A program made the position numbers and the translations under genes. Source: DATFVJ01 sp963820395 (lineage in GTDB: Bacteria > Actinomycetota > Actinomycetes > Streptosporangiales > Streptosporangiaceae). Taken from it: a DNA stretch of 64,000 nt. A model generated the notes under the pieces. It was not told where the DNA came from and searched no databases. It saw only the letters and a list, made by a program, of their open reading frames with translations. This document shows positions 33,802 through 44,102 of the stretch, piece by piece; within the stretch, counting starts at the first letter, position 1; the number at the start of each line of letters is the position of its first letter. The DNA lies in contig CAWGAE010000010.1 of assembly GCA_963820395.1 (NCBI GenBank), forward strand, positions 248,001 to 312,000. The letters run 5' to 3'.

Positions 33802-35527
33802 GTATCTATTCAGCCGGGGTGGGTGTCGCCGGCCGTGACCCGGATCACGGTCGGGTTGTGATCGGCGCGGGGGTTGCCGGCGTGTCGCGTTGATCTTCGG
33901 GTCGGCTTGCTGATCATTAGGGCGCATGCCGTCTTCGCCGGGTTTGCCTGATGCCGCTGGGCTGCGGGTGCGGCTGGAGGCGGCCGAGCAGCTGATCGGC
34001 GAGCTGCGCGAGGGCATGGCGGTGATGGCTGGGGCTCATCGGCGCGAGCTGGAAGCCAGGGATGCGGTGATCGCCCGGCAGGCGGGGACGATCGCCGGGC
34101 AGGCGGACCGGATCGCGCAGCTAGAGCGCAGGCTAGGGCGCGACTCCTCCAGTTCCTCGAAGCCGCCGTCGTCGGATAGCCCGTACACGAAGAAGAGCAA
34201 GGACCGGTCGCTGCGGGAGAAGACCGGGCGGCAGCCCGGCAAGCAGCCCGGCGCGCCGGGCAGGACGTTAGGGCTGGCGGATGACCCGGATGAGACCATT
34301 GAGTGCGCGCCCGCGGGATGTGGGCGGTGCGGGCGGGACCTGACCGGGGAGCCGGCGGTGCGCACCGAGCGCCGGCAGCGATGGGACATCACCCCGCCGC
34401 CCCCGCCGTACATCATCGAGTACCGCAGGATCACCAAGGTGTGCCCGTGCTGTCAGGCGGCCAGCGCCGGGCAGGTCCCGGCGGATGTGACCAGCCGGGT
34501 GGTGTACGGGCCGGAGACCCGGGCGCAGGCGGCGAACCTGGCCTGCGGGCATCACGTGCCGGTGCTGCGGGCCGCGCTGCTGCTGCGCCAGATGGCGGGG
34601 ATCAAGGTCTCCACCGGGTGGATGGCCGGGATCCGCGGCCGCGCCGCCGCCGCGCTGGCGCCGTTCATGGAGCACGTCCGGGCGCTGCTGCGCACCGCCC
34701 CGGCGCTGAACGCCGACGAGACCCCCGCCCGGGCCGCGAAGAGCCTGACGTACGTGCACGTGGCCTGCACCCGCTACCTGACCTGCCTGCACGTGGCCGG
34801 GCGGTCCGCCGGCGACATCGACGCCGGCGGGGTGCTGCCCGGATACACCGGCGTGCTGATGCGTGACGGGTACGCCGGCTACTCGCATCTGACCGGCGCG
34901 CTGCACGCCTGGTGCGGAGCCCACCTGCTTCGTGATCTTAAAGACATCTACGACTTCGAGCCGGCCCAGCAGCGCTGGGCCTCGGCCATGGCGGACTTGC
35001 TGCTGCAGGCCAATGGCCACGCCTGCCAGGCGCGCGGGGCCGGGAAGGACCGCCTCGACGCGGACGTCCTGGCCGGCCTGCTGGACCGTTACCGGGCGCT
35101 CGCCGCCGACGGCCTGGCCGCCAACCAGCGGCGGCATACCCGCGCCGCCCGTGACGCGAGACGGGTGGCGCGCCGGTTCCGCGACTACGAGGACCTGATC
35201 CTCAGATTCGTTACTGACCTTGCCGTGACGGAGTTCACGAACAACGAGGCGGAAAGATCAGTAAGGCCCGTCAAGGTGCAGCAGCACAGCTCAGGCGGCT
35301 GCTGGCGCACCCTCGAGGGCCTGGCCGAGTTCGCGATCGCGCAATCATACCTGTCCACCGCCGCCAAGTGGGGCATCGACGCCCTCGACGCCCTGCGCCA
35401 GCTGTTCACCACCGGCCCCTGGCTCCCGCCCGCCCTCACACCCCACGCTGCCACCAAGGCCGCATAATCACCACAGGCCAGCCCGGCGCAAGCCACGAGG
35501 CAGGGCCGACACCGGCTGAATAGCTAC
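33802..35527 (+). mobile_element. second IS66-family element, 1726 bp, with 8-bp target duplication
   Basis: Termini GTATCTATTCAGCCGG (left) and CCGGCTGAATAGCTAC (right) are inverted repeats. TCAGAAAG is exactly duplicated at 33794-33801 and 35528-35535. One transposase gene only. Different subgroup from the copy at 22.2 kb. Confidence 0.92.
33926..35467 (+). CDS. IS66 family transposase
   Basis: 513 residues. Coiled coil at about 10-75, SSSSSKPPSSDSP and the basic QPGKQPGAPG motif, four-cysteine zinc finger (CGRCGRDL, VCPCC), and DDE residues in LNADETPAR, MRDGYAGYSH and FTNNEAERSVRPVK. Complete and apparently functional. Only about 30% like the other IS66 transposase in this window by eye. 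Confidence 0.95.
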   Translation: MPSSPGLPDAAGLRVRLEAAEQLIGELREGMAVMAGAHRRELEARDAVIARQAGTIAGQADRIAQLERRLGRDSSSSSKPPSSDSPYTKKSKDRSLREKTGRQPGKQPGAPGRTLGLADDPDETIECAPAGCGRCGRDLTGEPAVRTERRQRWDITPPPPPYIIEYRRITKVCPCCQAASAGQVPADVTSRVVYGPETRAQAANLACGHHVPVLRAALLLRQMAGIKVSTGWMAGIRGRAAAALAPFMEHVRALLRTAPALNADETPARAAKSLTYVHVACTRYLTCLHVAGRSAGDIDAGGVLPGYTGVLMRDGYAGYSHLTGALHAWCGAHLLRDLKDIYDFEPAQQRWASAMADLLLQANGHACQARGAGKDRLDADVLAGLLDRYRALAADGLAANQRRHTRAARDARRVARRFRDYEDLILRFVTDLAVTEFTNNEAERSVRPVKVQQHSSGGCWRTLEGLAEFAIAQSYLSTAAKWGIDALDALRQLFTTGPWLPPALTPHAATKAA

Positions 35528-35786
35528 TCAGAAAGATGGCCAGGATCATGAAAGCATCGCGCACTCATCACGGGGTCGGCCGCCACGACGTAGGTGCGGC
35601 TCGATGCCATTAAGCGAGATCGCCGGGCGCGCTACGCCACAGGCAACACCCACACGGCACGCTCCAGCGGCAGTATTGGCACCACTGGCTCCAATGGGCC
35701 TGCGGGTGCCCCTTCCGCACGGCACGTCAGCCGTGCGCCTCGACCGGAGCGGCGAAGCAGATGACCCCGGCCGGGCCAGGTGCCGA

Positions 35787-38700
35787 CTAGCCGTAGAAGA
35801 TCCTCTCCATCACCGCACGGGCGCGCCGCGCCGCACGCCGCTGATCGTCGATTAGCTTGCCGCTCTCTCCCGGCCGGTAGCCGAGCACTCGGGCGACCGC
35901 CGCAAGCTCGCGCGGCGCGGAAGGCAGCGTGTCGCCCGGCCGGCCACGGACGGCCGTGACCGCGTCCCTGATCCTGGTGGCCAGCCGCCATGCGGTGGCG
36001 AGCACCTCCGCATCCGCACGCGTGATCAGCCCGGCATCCGCCGCCGCGTCAAGCGCGGCGAGCGTGCGCGTGGTCCGCAGCCCGGGCGTCGCGTACGCGT
36101 GCCGCAACTGCAGCAGTTGCGCGACCCACTCGACGTCGGCCAGGCCACCACGCCCAAGCTTGAGGTGGCCGACCGGATCAGCACCCCGTGGCAGCCGTTC
36201 GGCTTCGATCCGCGCTTTTATCCGCCTAATCTCCCTAACGGCTGCACGGTCGATTCCACCGTCTGGATAGCGCAGCCGGTCCGCGAGCGCGACAAAACGC
36301 TCGCCAAGCTGCGGGTCTCCCGCCACAGGCTCGGCGCGGAGCAGCGCCTGGCTCTCCCATGGCGCTGACCAGCGCCGATAGTACTCCGCGTAAGAGGCGA
36401 GAGTACGCACGAGCGGCCCCTGACGGCCCTCAGGGCGCAGGTCCGGGTCGATGGTCAGCGGCGGGTCGGGGGCGGGCAACGGCCAGCAACCGCCGCAACT
36501 CCTCCGCCACCGCGTGCGCGGCGCGGCTGGACTCTTCCTCGTCCGCACCTGGAAGTGGTTCGTGCACGAAGATGACGTCGGCGTCGCTGGCGAAGCCCAT
36601 CTCGTGGCCGCCGAACCGGCCCATGGCCACCACGGACATCCGGGTCGGTAGCGGTGACCGCAGCTCAAGCTCGACCTTCTTGATCGCGGCCTTGAGTGCC
36701 CCCGTCACTGTCACGGCCGTGATCGTGGTTAGCGCTTCGCCGCTTTCCTCGACCCCGATGCGGCCGAGCAGGCTCGCCACGGCGGTGCGCAGTAGCTCGC
36801 GGGTGCGCAGCGCGCGGACTGCCGCGACCGCATCCTCGGCACTGTCGTGGCGGGCCACGGCGGCGAGCGCCTCAGCGGTCAGCGCGTCCCGCGGCCGCGG
36901 CATCAGCTCGGCGTCGTCGGCGAGCAGTTTCACCGTCTCGGGAGCTCGCAGCAACAACCCGGTGGCGTACTTGCTCGATGCGAGCACGAATGCCATCCGC
37001 TCGGCGACCTGAACTTCGTCCCTGAGCAGCCGCAGATACCAGGGTGTCCGCCCTAGCGCCTCGCTGACCTGGCGGAAAGCGAGCAACCCGGCGTCAGGTT
37101 GGGCCGCGTCGGCGAACCAGCCGAGCATGACGGGGAGCAGCGTGCGCTGGATCGCCGCCCGCCGTGACACGCCCGCGGTAAGCGCCGCGATGTGCCGCAG
37201 CGCGCCCGCCGGATCTTCATAACCAAGCGCCTCGAGCCGCGCCCGCGCCGCCGCCGGCGTCAGCCGGACAGCCTCGCCGGGAAGCCGCGCCACAGCTTGC
37301 AGGAGCGGGCGGTAGAAGAGCTTCTCGTGCAGCCGACGCGCCACGATGGTGTGCTTTCGCCACTGCGCCGTGAACTCGGCCGCGGGGTCGCCGCCGCCGA
37401 GCCTCGTGTCGGGGCGGCCGTCGTTAGGTAGCTGGTATGCCCGCAGCGCTCGGCCGAGCCTGCGCCGCCCGGCCGTATCCGCCTCAGCGGGGATAACGTG
37501 TGTTCGGCGCAGACGTTCCAGTTGCAGCAGGTGCTCCACCCGGCGCAGGAACCGGTAGGCGGCGGCCAGGTCGGCTGCCTCGTCGCGGCCAACGTAGCCG
37601 CTGCGGGACAGCGCGGCGAGTGCCGGGAGGGTGGCGGGGCTGCGCAGGCTCTGGTCGGTGCGCCCGTGTACCAGTTGGAGCAGCTGCACCGCGAACTCGA
37701 TATCGCGCAGCCCGCCAGGACCGAGCTTGAGCTGGCGCCCTGCCTGCCCACGCGGCACCGTGTCCTCGACGCGGCGGCGCATCGTTTGCACATCCTCGAC
37801 AAAATTGTCGCGCTGCGCCGCCTGCCACACCAGCGGCGCCACCACCTCGACATACCTGGCACCGAGCTCGAGGTCGCCCGCGATGGGCCGTGCCTTCAAC
37901 AGTGCCTGGAACTCCCACGTCTTCGCCCAACGCTCGTAGTAGGCGCGGTGGCTGGCGAGCGTCCGCACCAAGGGGCCGCTTCGCCCCTCCGGGCGCAGGT
38001 TCGCGTCCACTTGCCAGAGCGGCGCTTCGGGCGCGCTCTGTGAGCAGATCCGCATCATCGCGCTTGCCAGCTTTGTCGCCGCGGCGAGCGCGTCACGCTC
38101 GTCGGCGCCTTCCGTGCCTCCTGTGCCTTCTGCGCCTTCCACGGGTTCCGCGACGAAAATGACGTCGACATCGCTGACGTAGTTGAGCTCGCGGCCGCCG
38201 CATTTGCCCATGCCGATCACGGCCAGGCGGCAGGGCGCACCACCGGAGGGTTGGCCGATGGGCTGGCTTCCGTGCTCGCCGCGCAGCTGGCTGCGGGCGA
38301 TGGCGAGGGCTCCTTCCAACGCCGCCGCGGCGAGATCGGCGAGCTCCGCGGTGACGTCCTCGAATGCGGAGACGCCCGTCAGATCACGCGCCGCAAGGTG
38401 CATGAGCCGCCGCCGGTAGGCCAGCCGCAGCTCGGTCACCGGGTCGCCCGCTTGCGCACCGTCACCCGCGCCCGCCGCTCGGCCGGTGCCACCCGAGCCG
38501 CGTCCGGTACGGCCCGCGGAACCCAAGTCCCCCGCCGAGCCCCCCGGGCGACCTGCCGCAGCGCCCGCGGCAGCCGAACCTCTGCCGCACGCCCCGCCCC
38601 ACCCGAACCGTCTGCCGCACGCCCCGCCCCACCCGAACCGCCTGCCGCACGCCCCGCCCCACCCGAACCGCCTGCCGCACGCCCCGCCCACCCGAACCGC

Positions 38701-39157
38701 CAGGTGCCGGGCCGGGCGGCACGGCAGGCTCCGCATCGTAAGGCTGCGCTCCCACCGCGGTCAGCATCGCGGCGCGCAGCTCCCCGGTTGCTGGGCGGCG
38801 CAGCGCATCGGGGCCGCGCACGACCCGCCAGTCGTCGGGGTGCCGCTGCAGGTGATCGCCGAATGCCGCACTCGCCCCGAGCACCGCGGTGAGCCGGTCG
38901 CGAAGACCCCGCTCCGCGCGCAACGCGGCACGCAATTCAGCGGCCGAATCCGGGTCGCTTCGCTGTACAAGCCCGGCGAACGCCGACAGCGCGAGATCGG
39001 GATCGGCGGCGGCGGCGATCGCCGCGAGCACATCCGAATCAGCGCCACCCGCATCGAATCCGAGTACCTCGGTAATCAGCTGTTCAGCCCGTGCGGGGTC
39101 GGCGAAACCCATCCGGGCGAGCGTGCCAGCCAGCGTGCCCGTGCGCGGCGTACTCAC
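35787..39157 (-). pseudogene. glnE: glutamine synthetase adenylyltransferase/adenylyl-removing enzyme, frameshifted
   Basis: The three parts of GlnE are in three frames. N-terminal: VSTPRTGTLAGTLARMGFAD from GTG 39157, with TACGGT six bases upstream. Middle: GMGKCGGRELNYVSDVDVIF (first nucleotidyltransferase) through MGRFGGHEMGFASDADVIFV (second). C-terminal: IDPDLRPEGRQGPLVRTLAS to FYG and TAG. Frame changes occur in the repeat array at 38575-38698 and near 36470-36480 in a C-rich run. GlnE adds or removes AMP on GlnA Tyr402. All motifs survive, so either base-calling error or very recent loss. Downstream of glnA2 on the same strand. Confidence 0.88.
38575..38698 (-). repeat. 30-bp tandem repeat in the glnE linker
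   Basis: Four units containing CTGCCGCACGCCCCGCCC: 38575-38603 (29 bp), 38604-38633, 38634-38663 and 38664-38692 (29 bp). The two outer units each lack one base, which shifts the glnE frame. In frame each would encode GSGGAGRAAG. Confidence 0.88.
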
Positions 39158-39422
39158 CCTTGAACCGTAATGCGGCACAAGGCTGGCGCGCGCGCCGGAA
39201 TGACCGCACTTACCGGCCGGCGGTACCACGCCGCGGTGACGGCTCTGGAGTGCCGCGAGCGCGGCCATTGCGGCTGCGGCCACCGGCGGCGGCCAGCGGG
39301 CTGGGCTCGGCGCCCACCCGGCGCCGCTACCGCAGGGTGGTAAGCCATTGTTGCGGGTGTCATCGCGCGGCAGCCGTTCGGGATAGGGGGCAGCGACACG
39401 GCACGGGATGACCCGCGAACCG

Positions 39423-40793
39423 TCAGAGGATGGGCAGGTAGCGGTCCAGCTCGAACCTGGTGACCTGGCGCCGGTAATCGTGCCACTCCGCGCGCTTGTT
39501 CCGAAGGAAGAAGCCGAACACCTGCTCGCCGAGTGCCTCGGCCACAAGCTCGCTGCCCTCCATCGCGCGGATCGCCCCGTCCAGGTTCTGCGGCAGCGGC
39601 TTGATGCCGAGCGCGCGCCGCTCCGCAGACGTCAGCGCCCACACGTCGTCCTCGGCGCCCAGCGGTAGCTCGTAATCTTCTTCGATCCCCTTCAGCCCGG
39701 CGGCAAGGATGAGCGCGAAGGCGAGATACGGGTTGCAGGCCGAGTCCAGCGAGCGGAACTCGATCCGGGTCGCGTTCCCTTTCTGCGGCTTGTACATCGG
39801 AACCCTGACCAGAGCGGAACGGTTGTTGTGCCCCCAGCAGATATAAGCGGGCGCCTCGCCGCCGGCCGCCGCGGTCCGTTCGGTCCCGCCCCACAGCCGC
39901 TTGTAGGAGTTGACCCACTGGTTGCAGACCGCGGTGATCTCGGCCGCGTGGCGGAGCAGACCGGCGATGAACGCCCGGCCGAGCTTGGACAACTGGTACT
40001 CGGCTCCCGGCTCGTAGAAAACGTTGCGGTCACCCTCGAACAGCGACACGTGCGTGTGCATGCCTGACCCTGGGTGGTCTGTGAACGGCTTGGGCATGAA
40101 CGTCGCATACACCCCTTGCTCAAGCGCCACCTCCTTCATTACCAGCCGGAACGTCATGATGTTGTCCGCCGTGGTGAGCGCGTCCGCGTAGCGCAGGTCG
40201 ATCTCCTGCTGGCCGGGGGCACCCTCGTGGTGGCTGAACTCCACCGAAATCCCCATCGACTCCAGCATCATGATCGCGCTGTGCCTGAAGTCGTGCGCGA
40301 TGGTGTGCGGGGTGTGATCGAAGTACCCGCCCGAGTCGATCGGCCGCGGCATGACACCCGGCTCCGGCCGCTCCTTGAGCAAGAAGAACTCGATCTCTGG
40401 GTGGGTGTAGAAGGTGAATCCAAGCTCAGCTGCCCGGCCCAGCGCGCGCTTGAGCACCCAGCGCGGATCGGCGTACGACGGCGATCCGTCCGGCATCATG
40501 ATGTCGCAGAACATCCGGCCCACGCCGGGTGATTCGCCGCGCCACGGCAGCAGCTGGAATGTGGCCGGGTCGGGCTTGGCGAGCATGTCTGCCTCGTACA
40601 CCCTGGCGAATCCCTCAATCGCCGAGCCGTCGAAACCGATGCCCTCGGCAAAGGCGCCCTCCAGTTCGGCGGGCGCCACTGCTACCGACTTCAGGTAGCC
40701 GAGCACGTCGGTAAACCAGAGCCGGACGAATCGGATATCCCGCTCCTCGAGTGTTCGGAGCACGAACTCGACTTGTCTTTCCACGCCCATCAC
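39423..40793 (-). CDS. glnA2: glutamine synthetase, GlnA2 type
   Basis: 456 residues, intact. FDGSAIEGFARVYEADM, HPEIEFFLL, HHEGAPGQQEIDLRY, KPFTDHPGSGMHTH, NNRSALVRVP and RIEFRSLDSACNPY are the ATP/glutamate sites. The region equivalent to the adenylylation loop reads EDDVWALTSAERR, without the tyrosine, so GlnE cannot modify it. GlnA2 enzymes in actinomycetes are dispensable synthetases or polyamine/ethanolamine ligases. Start taken at the first of GTG-ATG (40793/40790) after GAGGTG. Upstream of glnE as in M. tuberculosis. Confidence 0.95.
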   Translation of the reverse strand: MMGVERQVEFVLRTLEERDIRFVRLWFTDVLGYLKSVAVAPAELEGAFAEGIGFDGSAIEGFARVYEADMLAKPDPATFQLLPWRGESPGVGRMFCDIMMPDGSPSYADPRWVLKRALGRAAELGFTFYTHPEIEFFLLKERPEPGVMPRPIDSGGYFDHTPHTIAHDFRHSAIMMLESMGISVEFSHHEGAPGQQEIDLRYADALTTADNIMTFRLVMKEVALEQGVYATFMPKPFTDHPGSGMHTHVSLFEGDRNVFYEPGAEYQLSKLGRAFIAGLLRHAAEITAVCNQWVNSYKRLWGGTERTAAAGGEAPAYICWGHNNRSALVRVPMYKPQKGNATRIEFRSLDSACNPYLAFALILAAGLKGIEEDYELPLGAEDDVWALTSAERRALGIKPLPQNLDGAIRAMEGSELVAEALGEQVFGFFLRNKRAEWHDYRRQVTRFELDRYLPIL

Positions 40794-41340
40794 CTCAGCG
40801 GCCGGGCGCCGCAGTCCGCCTCGCCCGTTGCAAAAAACTGTACGACGCCTTCACGTCCGGCGCCGTCGTGTGGTCTCATCTCCCAGTTTGCCTGCCCCTT
40901 GTTTCCGGCAGATTACCGGTCCCGCTGGTCACCTGTGCCCCGTTACAGGTCCCGGTCACGCTCGTCCCGCTGGCCACAGGCGGAACGTCCCGACGGGCGC
41001 GCCACAGATCCCCGCGTCGAAGGCGAAGACCGATCCAGCAAGCGGCTGGCCGTGGCTCGGTGGCAGGCCCTCGCGCGCGGAGGTGACATAAAGCGTATTA
41101 CCCGGGCCGAACGCGCAACTACTCGATTGCGCGACCGGGAACTCGACGGTCCGCAGCAGCCGTCGTTCATGCGCGTGCCTGCTTCCGGCAATGCCCGGCG
41201 CTTCGACTGACGGCGCTGCCCGTGATGGCACGCGCACCTGGGCGGACGTTTGAGCGTGGGGCGGGTGGACAGCGGCGCTTTCATGGCTGCGGATCGCATG
41301 CGGCCTGCTCGCGGCACCGCAGCCCACAGCACCGCGGCTC
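40794..41340. other. intergenic between divergent glnA2 and nadE, no supported gene
   Basis: About 550 bases. It carries both promoters. The overlapping open frames on both strands lack family features. GGTCACCTG / CAGGTCCCGGTCACG near 40928-40960 is a short repeat. Confidence 0.45.
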
Positions 41341-41352
41341 TAAGCTGATGGC
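41341..41352 (+). promoter_or_regulatory. -10 hexamer, nadE (leaderless)
   Basis: TAAGCT (41341-41346), six bases, then GTG at 41353; same hexamer as cobS. Confidence 0.5.
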
Positions 41353-43257
41353 GTGACCCGGCTAAGGATCGCTCTCGCACAGGTCAACGCCACCGTCGGA
41401 GACCTGGAAGGAAACGCCGGTCTCATCGCCGAATGGTCGCGCAGGGCGGCCGAGGCCGGCGCGCGCGTCGCGGTATTCCCCGAGATGATGCTCACCGGCT
41501 ACCCGGTGGAGGATCTCGCGCTGCGCGCCTCTTTCGTGGACGCCTCCGTGGCGGCGCTGCACGACCTCGCGGAGCAGCTGGGCGCCGACGGGCTTGGTGA
41601 CCTCGCCGTCGTCGTCGGCTACCTGGACAGGCACACCGGTGTCGCGCCGCGCACGGGCCTGCCCGCCGGCGCGCCGCTCGACGCGGCGGCGCTCATCTAC
41701 CAGGGCCGTGTGGCCGTCCGCAGCGCCAAGCATCACCTGCCCAACTACGGCGTGTTCGACGAGTACAGGTACTTCATCCCCGGCGACACGCTGCCGGTGT
41801 TCCGGCTGCCGGCGGCGCGGTCGCTGCCGTCCCCGCCCCCTACGGACGGCACCGCCGAAACCGCCGGCAGCTCCGACAGCGCCCACAGCGATGTCCATGA
41901 CCACGCTGTGGACATCGCGATCGCGGTCTGCGAGGACCTGTGGCAGGACGGCGGGCCGGTGGCGGTCGCCAGGCAGGCCGGGGCAGCGCTGCTCGTCGTC
42001 CCGAACGCGTCACCTTATGAGCACGGCAAGGACGACGTGCGGCTGGACCTGTGCGTGCGCCGGGCCCGCGAGGCCGGTGCCGCGCTCGCCTACGTGAACA
42101 TGACCGGGCGGCCAGGACGAGCTCGTGTTCGACGGTGACTCGATCGTCGTGGACGCGGCCGGCAGGCTGATCGCCCGCGGGCCGCAGTTCGAGGACGCGC
42201 TTGTCCTCGCGGACCTGGACCTGCCGACCGCCGGCCCGGTCCTCGCCGACGGCGACACCACGGCCGACGCGCGGGACGGCACCATGATCACGATCCAACA
42301 GCTCACGCTGCCCGCTCCGGAAGGTGCGGTTGAGCACGGATCCACGAACGGCTGCCGCGTGGCGCGACCGTTCCGTGGCGAGTGCTCGCCCCGCCTGGAT
42401 GACCAGGAAGAGGTGTACAAGGCGCTGGTCACCGGGCGTCCGCGACTATGTGCGCAAGAACGGCTTCGGCTCGGTGATTCTCGGCCTCTCCGGCGGTATC
42501 GACTCAGCGCTGACCGCGACCATCGCGGCAGACGCGCTTGGCGCGGAACGGGTGCACACGGCGCTGATGCCGAGCAGGTACTCGAGCGCTCATTCGATCA
42601 GCGACGCCGAGGACCTGGTCAAGAGGCAGGGCCTGCACGCGGTTACGATACCGATCGCCCGCATCGTGGCGGCAGTTCGAGAACCAGCTTGACCTGCACG
42701 GGCTGGCCGCAGAGAACCTCCAGGCCCGCGTCCGGGGCACCATCTTGATGGCGCTGTCAAATGCGCATGGTCACCTAGTGCTGACCACGGGCAACAAGAG
42801 CGAGCTCGCGGCCGGGTACTCGACGCTCTATGGCGATTCCGCGGGCGGTTTCGCGCCGATCAAGGATGTGACGAAGACGCTGGTCTGGGCGCTGTCGCGC
42901 TGGCGCAACGAGCGGGCGCGCGAGCGCGGTGAGACACCGCCGATCCCGGCGAACTCGATCCTCAAGCCGCCGAGTGCGGAGCTTGCGCCGGGCCAGCTCG
43001 ACTCCGACACGCTGCCCGACTACGAGGTGCTCGACAGGGTGCTCGACGACTACGTGGTCAAGGATATGGGCGCGAACGAGCTCGTGGCGGCCGGGTACGA
43101 CGCTGACCTGGTGGAACGCGTGATCCGGATGGTGGACGCAGCCGAGTACAAGCGGCGGCAGTACCCGCCGGGGCCGAAGATCACGCCGAAGAATTTCGGC
43201 CGCGACCGGCGCCTTCCGATAACCAACCGCTGGCGCGAGCGCCGCCCGGCCACCTGA
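41353..43257 (+). pseudogene. nadE: glutamine-dependent NAD+ synthetase with three +1 frameshifts
   Basis: Frame 1 (41353 to about 42110) is the nitrilase-type glutaminase: FPEMMLTGYPVEDL, KHHLPNYGVFDEYR and catalytic Cys in AVCEDLWQDGG. Frame 2 starts after YVNMTG with FDGDSIVVDAAGRL. Frame 3 from about 42437 carries VRDYVRKNGFGSVILGLSGG, the ATP P-loop. Frame 4 after IVAA continues ENQLDLHGL, HGHLVLTTGNKSELAAGYST to FGRDRRLP. Each change is one extra base: ACCGGGCGGCC (about 42105-42115), ACCGGGCGTCC (about 42431-42441), GGCGGCAGTTC (about 42670-42680). Removing them gives a full-length enzyme that amidates NaAD. Confidence 0.88.
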
Positions 43258-43404
43258 TCAGCACGGTCAGGCCTCAGGACTGCTGGCCGTGGAGCAGGCC
43301 GGCGCGTTCGGCTCAGTGACCTTGCCGTCGCCGATGTGGAAGACCTGGACCGCCTCGTCCTGCTGGTCAAGGGCCCTCACCGCAGCCGGGGTGGCCGGCG
43401 CATT
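43258..43404 (-). other. possible C-terminal fragment of a SnoaL-like gene
   Basis: Minus-strand frame VRALDQQDEAVQVFHIGDGK followed by VTEPNAPACST and a stop resembles the end of SnoaL/NTF2-type proteins. No start or N-terminal domain; it sits directly behind tetR. Weak. Confidence 0.3.
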
Positions 43405-44062
43405 TCAACGGGGAAGCAGGCCCGTTAGCAACTGGTCGACGATGCGGTCGGCGTAGTCGGCCGGGATGGGCTCCACGCCACACCTTGCCATGGCCTGGAC
43501 CGCCCCCGTCATCATGAACAACGCCGCCTCGATGTCGACATCGGCGCGCAGTTCACCTGTCTCGATGCCGCGGCCGAGCACGTTCCTGAACACGTCACGC
43601 CGTGGCTCGACGACCGACTCGGTGAACCGTTCCATCAGCCGCGGGTACTTGATGCCCTCACCTTGCAGCAGCGCGGACGCGCGAACGTGCCGCGGGTCGG
43701 CGAGGTCATCACACATGACCCGCAGCAGCGCGACCAGGTCATCGCGCACCGACTCGCCCGACGGCTCGGGCAGCGGGGCCTTGAGCGTGGCGAGCGCGTC
43801 GACCAGCAGATCCTCCTTACCGGGCCAGCGCCGGTAGATCGTGCTCTTGCCGACTCCCGCGCGAGCGGCGACGGCCTCGATGCACAGGCCCGCCGCGCCC
43901 GATTCCGCGAACAGATCGAGCGCGGCGTCGATGATGGCCCGGTCGGCCTCCCCACTGCGCGGCCGGCCGGGGCGGCGCGAGGCGCCAGCCCCGGAGTCCG
44001 GCTCGTGAGCGGCAGCCGGCAGCCGGTAGCCGAGAGCCTGGATCTTGGCCGTCCTCCATCAT
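43405..44062 (-). pseudogene. TetR family regulator, N-terminus frameshifted
   Basis: The helix-turn-helix is well formed: RPGRPRSGEADRAIIDAALD, LFAESGAAGLCIEAVAARAG, VGKSTIYRRW, KEDLLVDAL, followed by a TetR_C-type ligand domain ending VDQLLTGLLPR. However, this frame meets a TGA before any start codon; the only ATGs with a ribosome site (44062/44059, MEDGQDPGSRL) are in the adjacent frame. One extra base around 44000-44030 in a CTGCCGGCTGCCG repeat would explain it. Lies 40 bases after the MFS exporter gene on the same strand and probably represses it. Confidence 0.75.
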
Positions 44063-44102
44063 GACCGGCCTGATGGCTGCGGGTCTCATCTGCTCCACAC
44101 CC

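Noticed and set aside
42100..42690. programmed frameshifting in nadE
   Set aside because: Three separate sites, no shared slippery heptamer or stimulatory structure, and similar shifts in unrelated genes nearby; error or decay is simpler.
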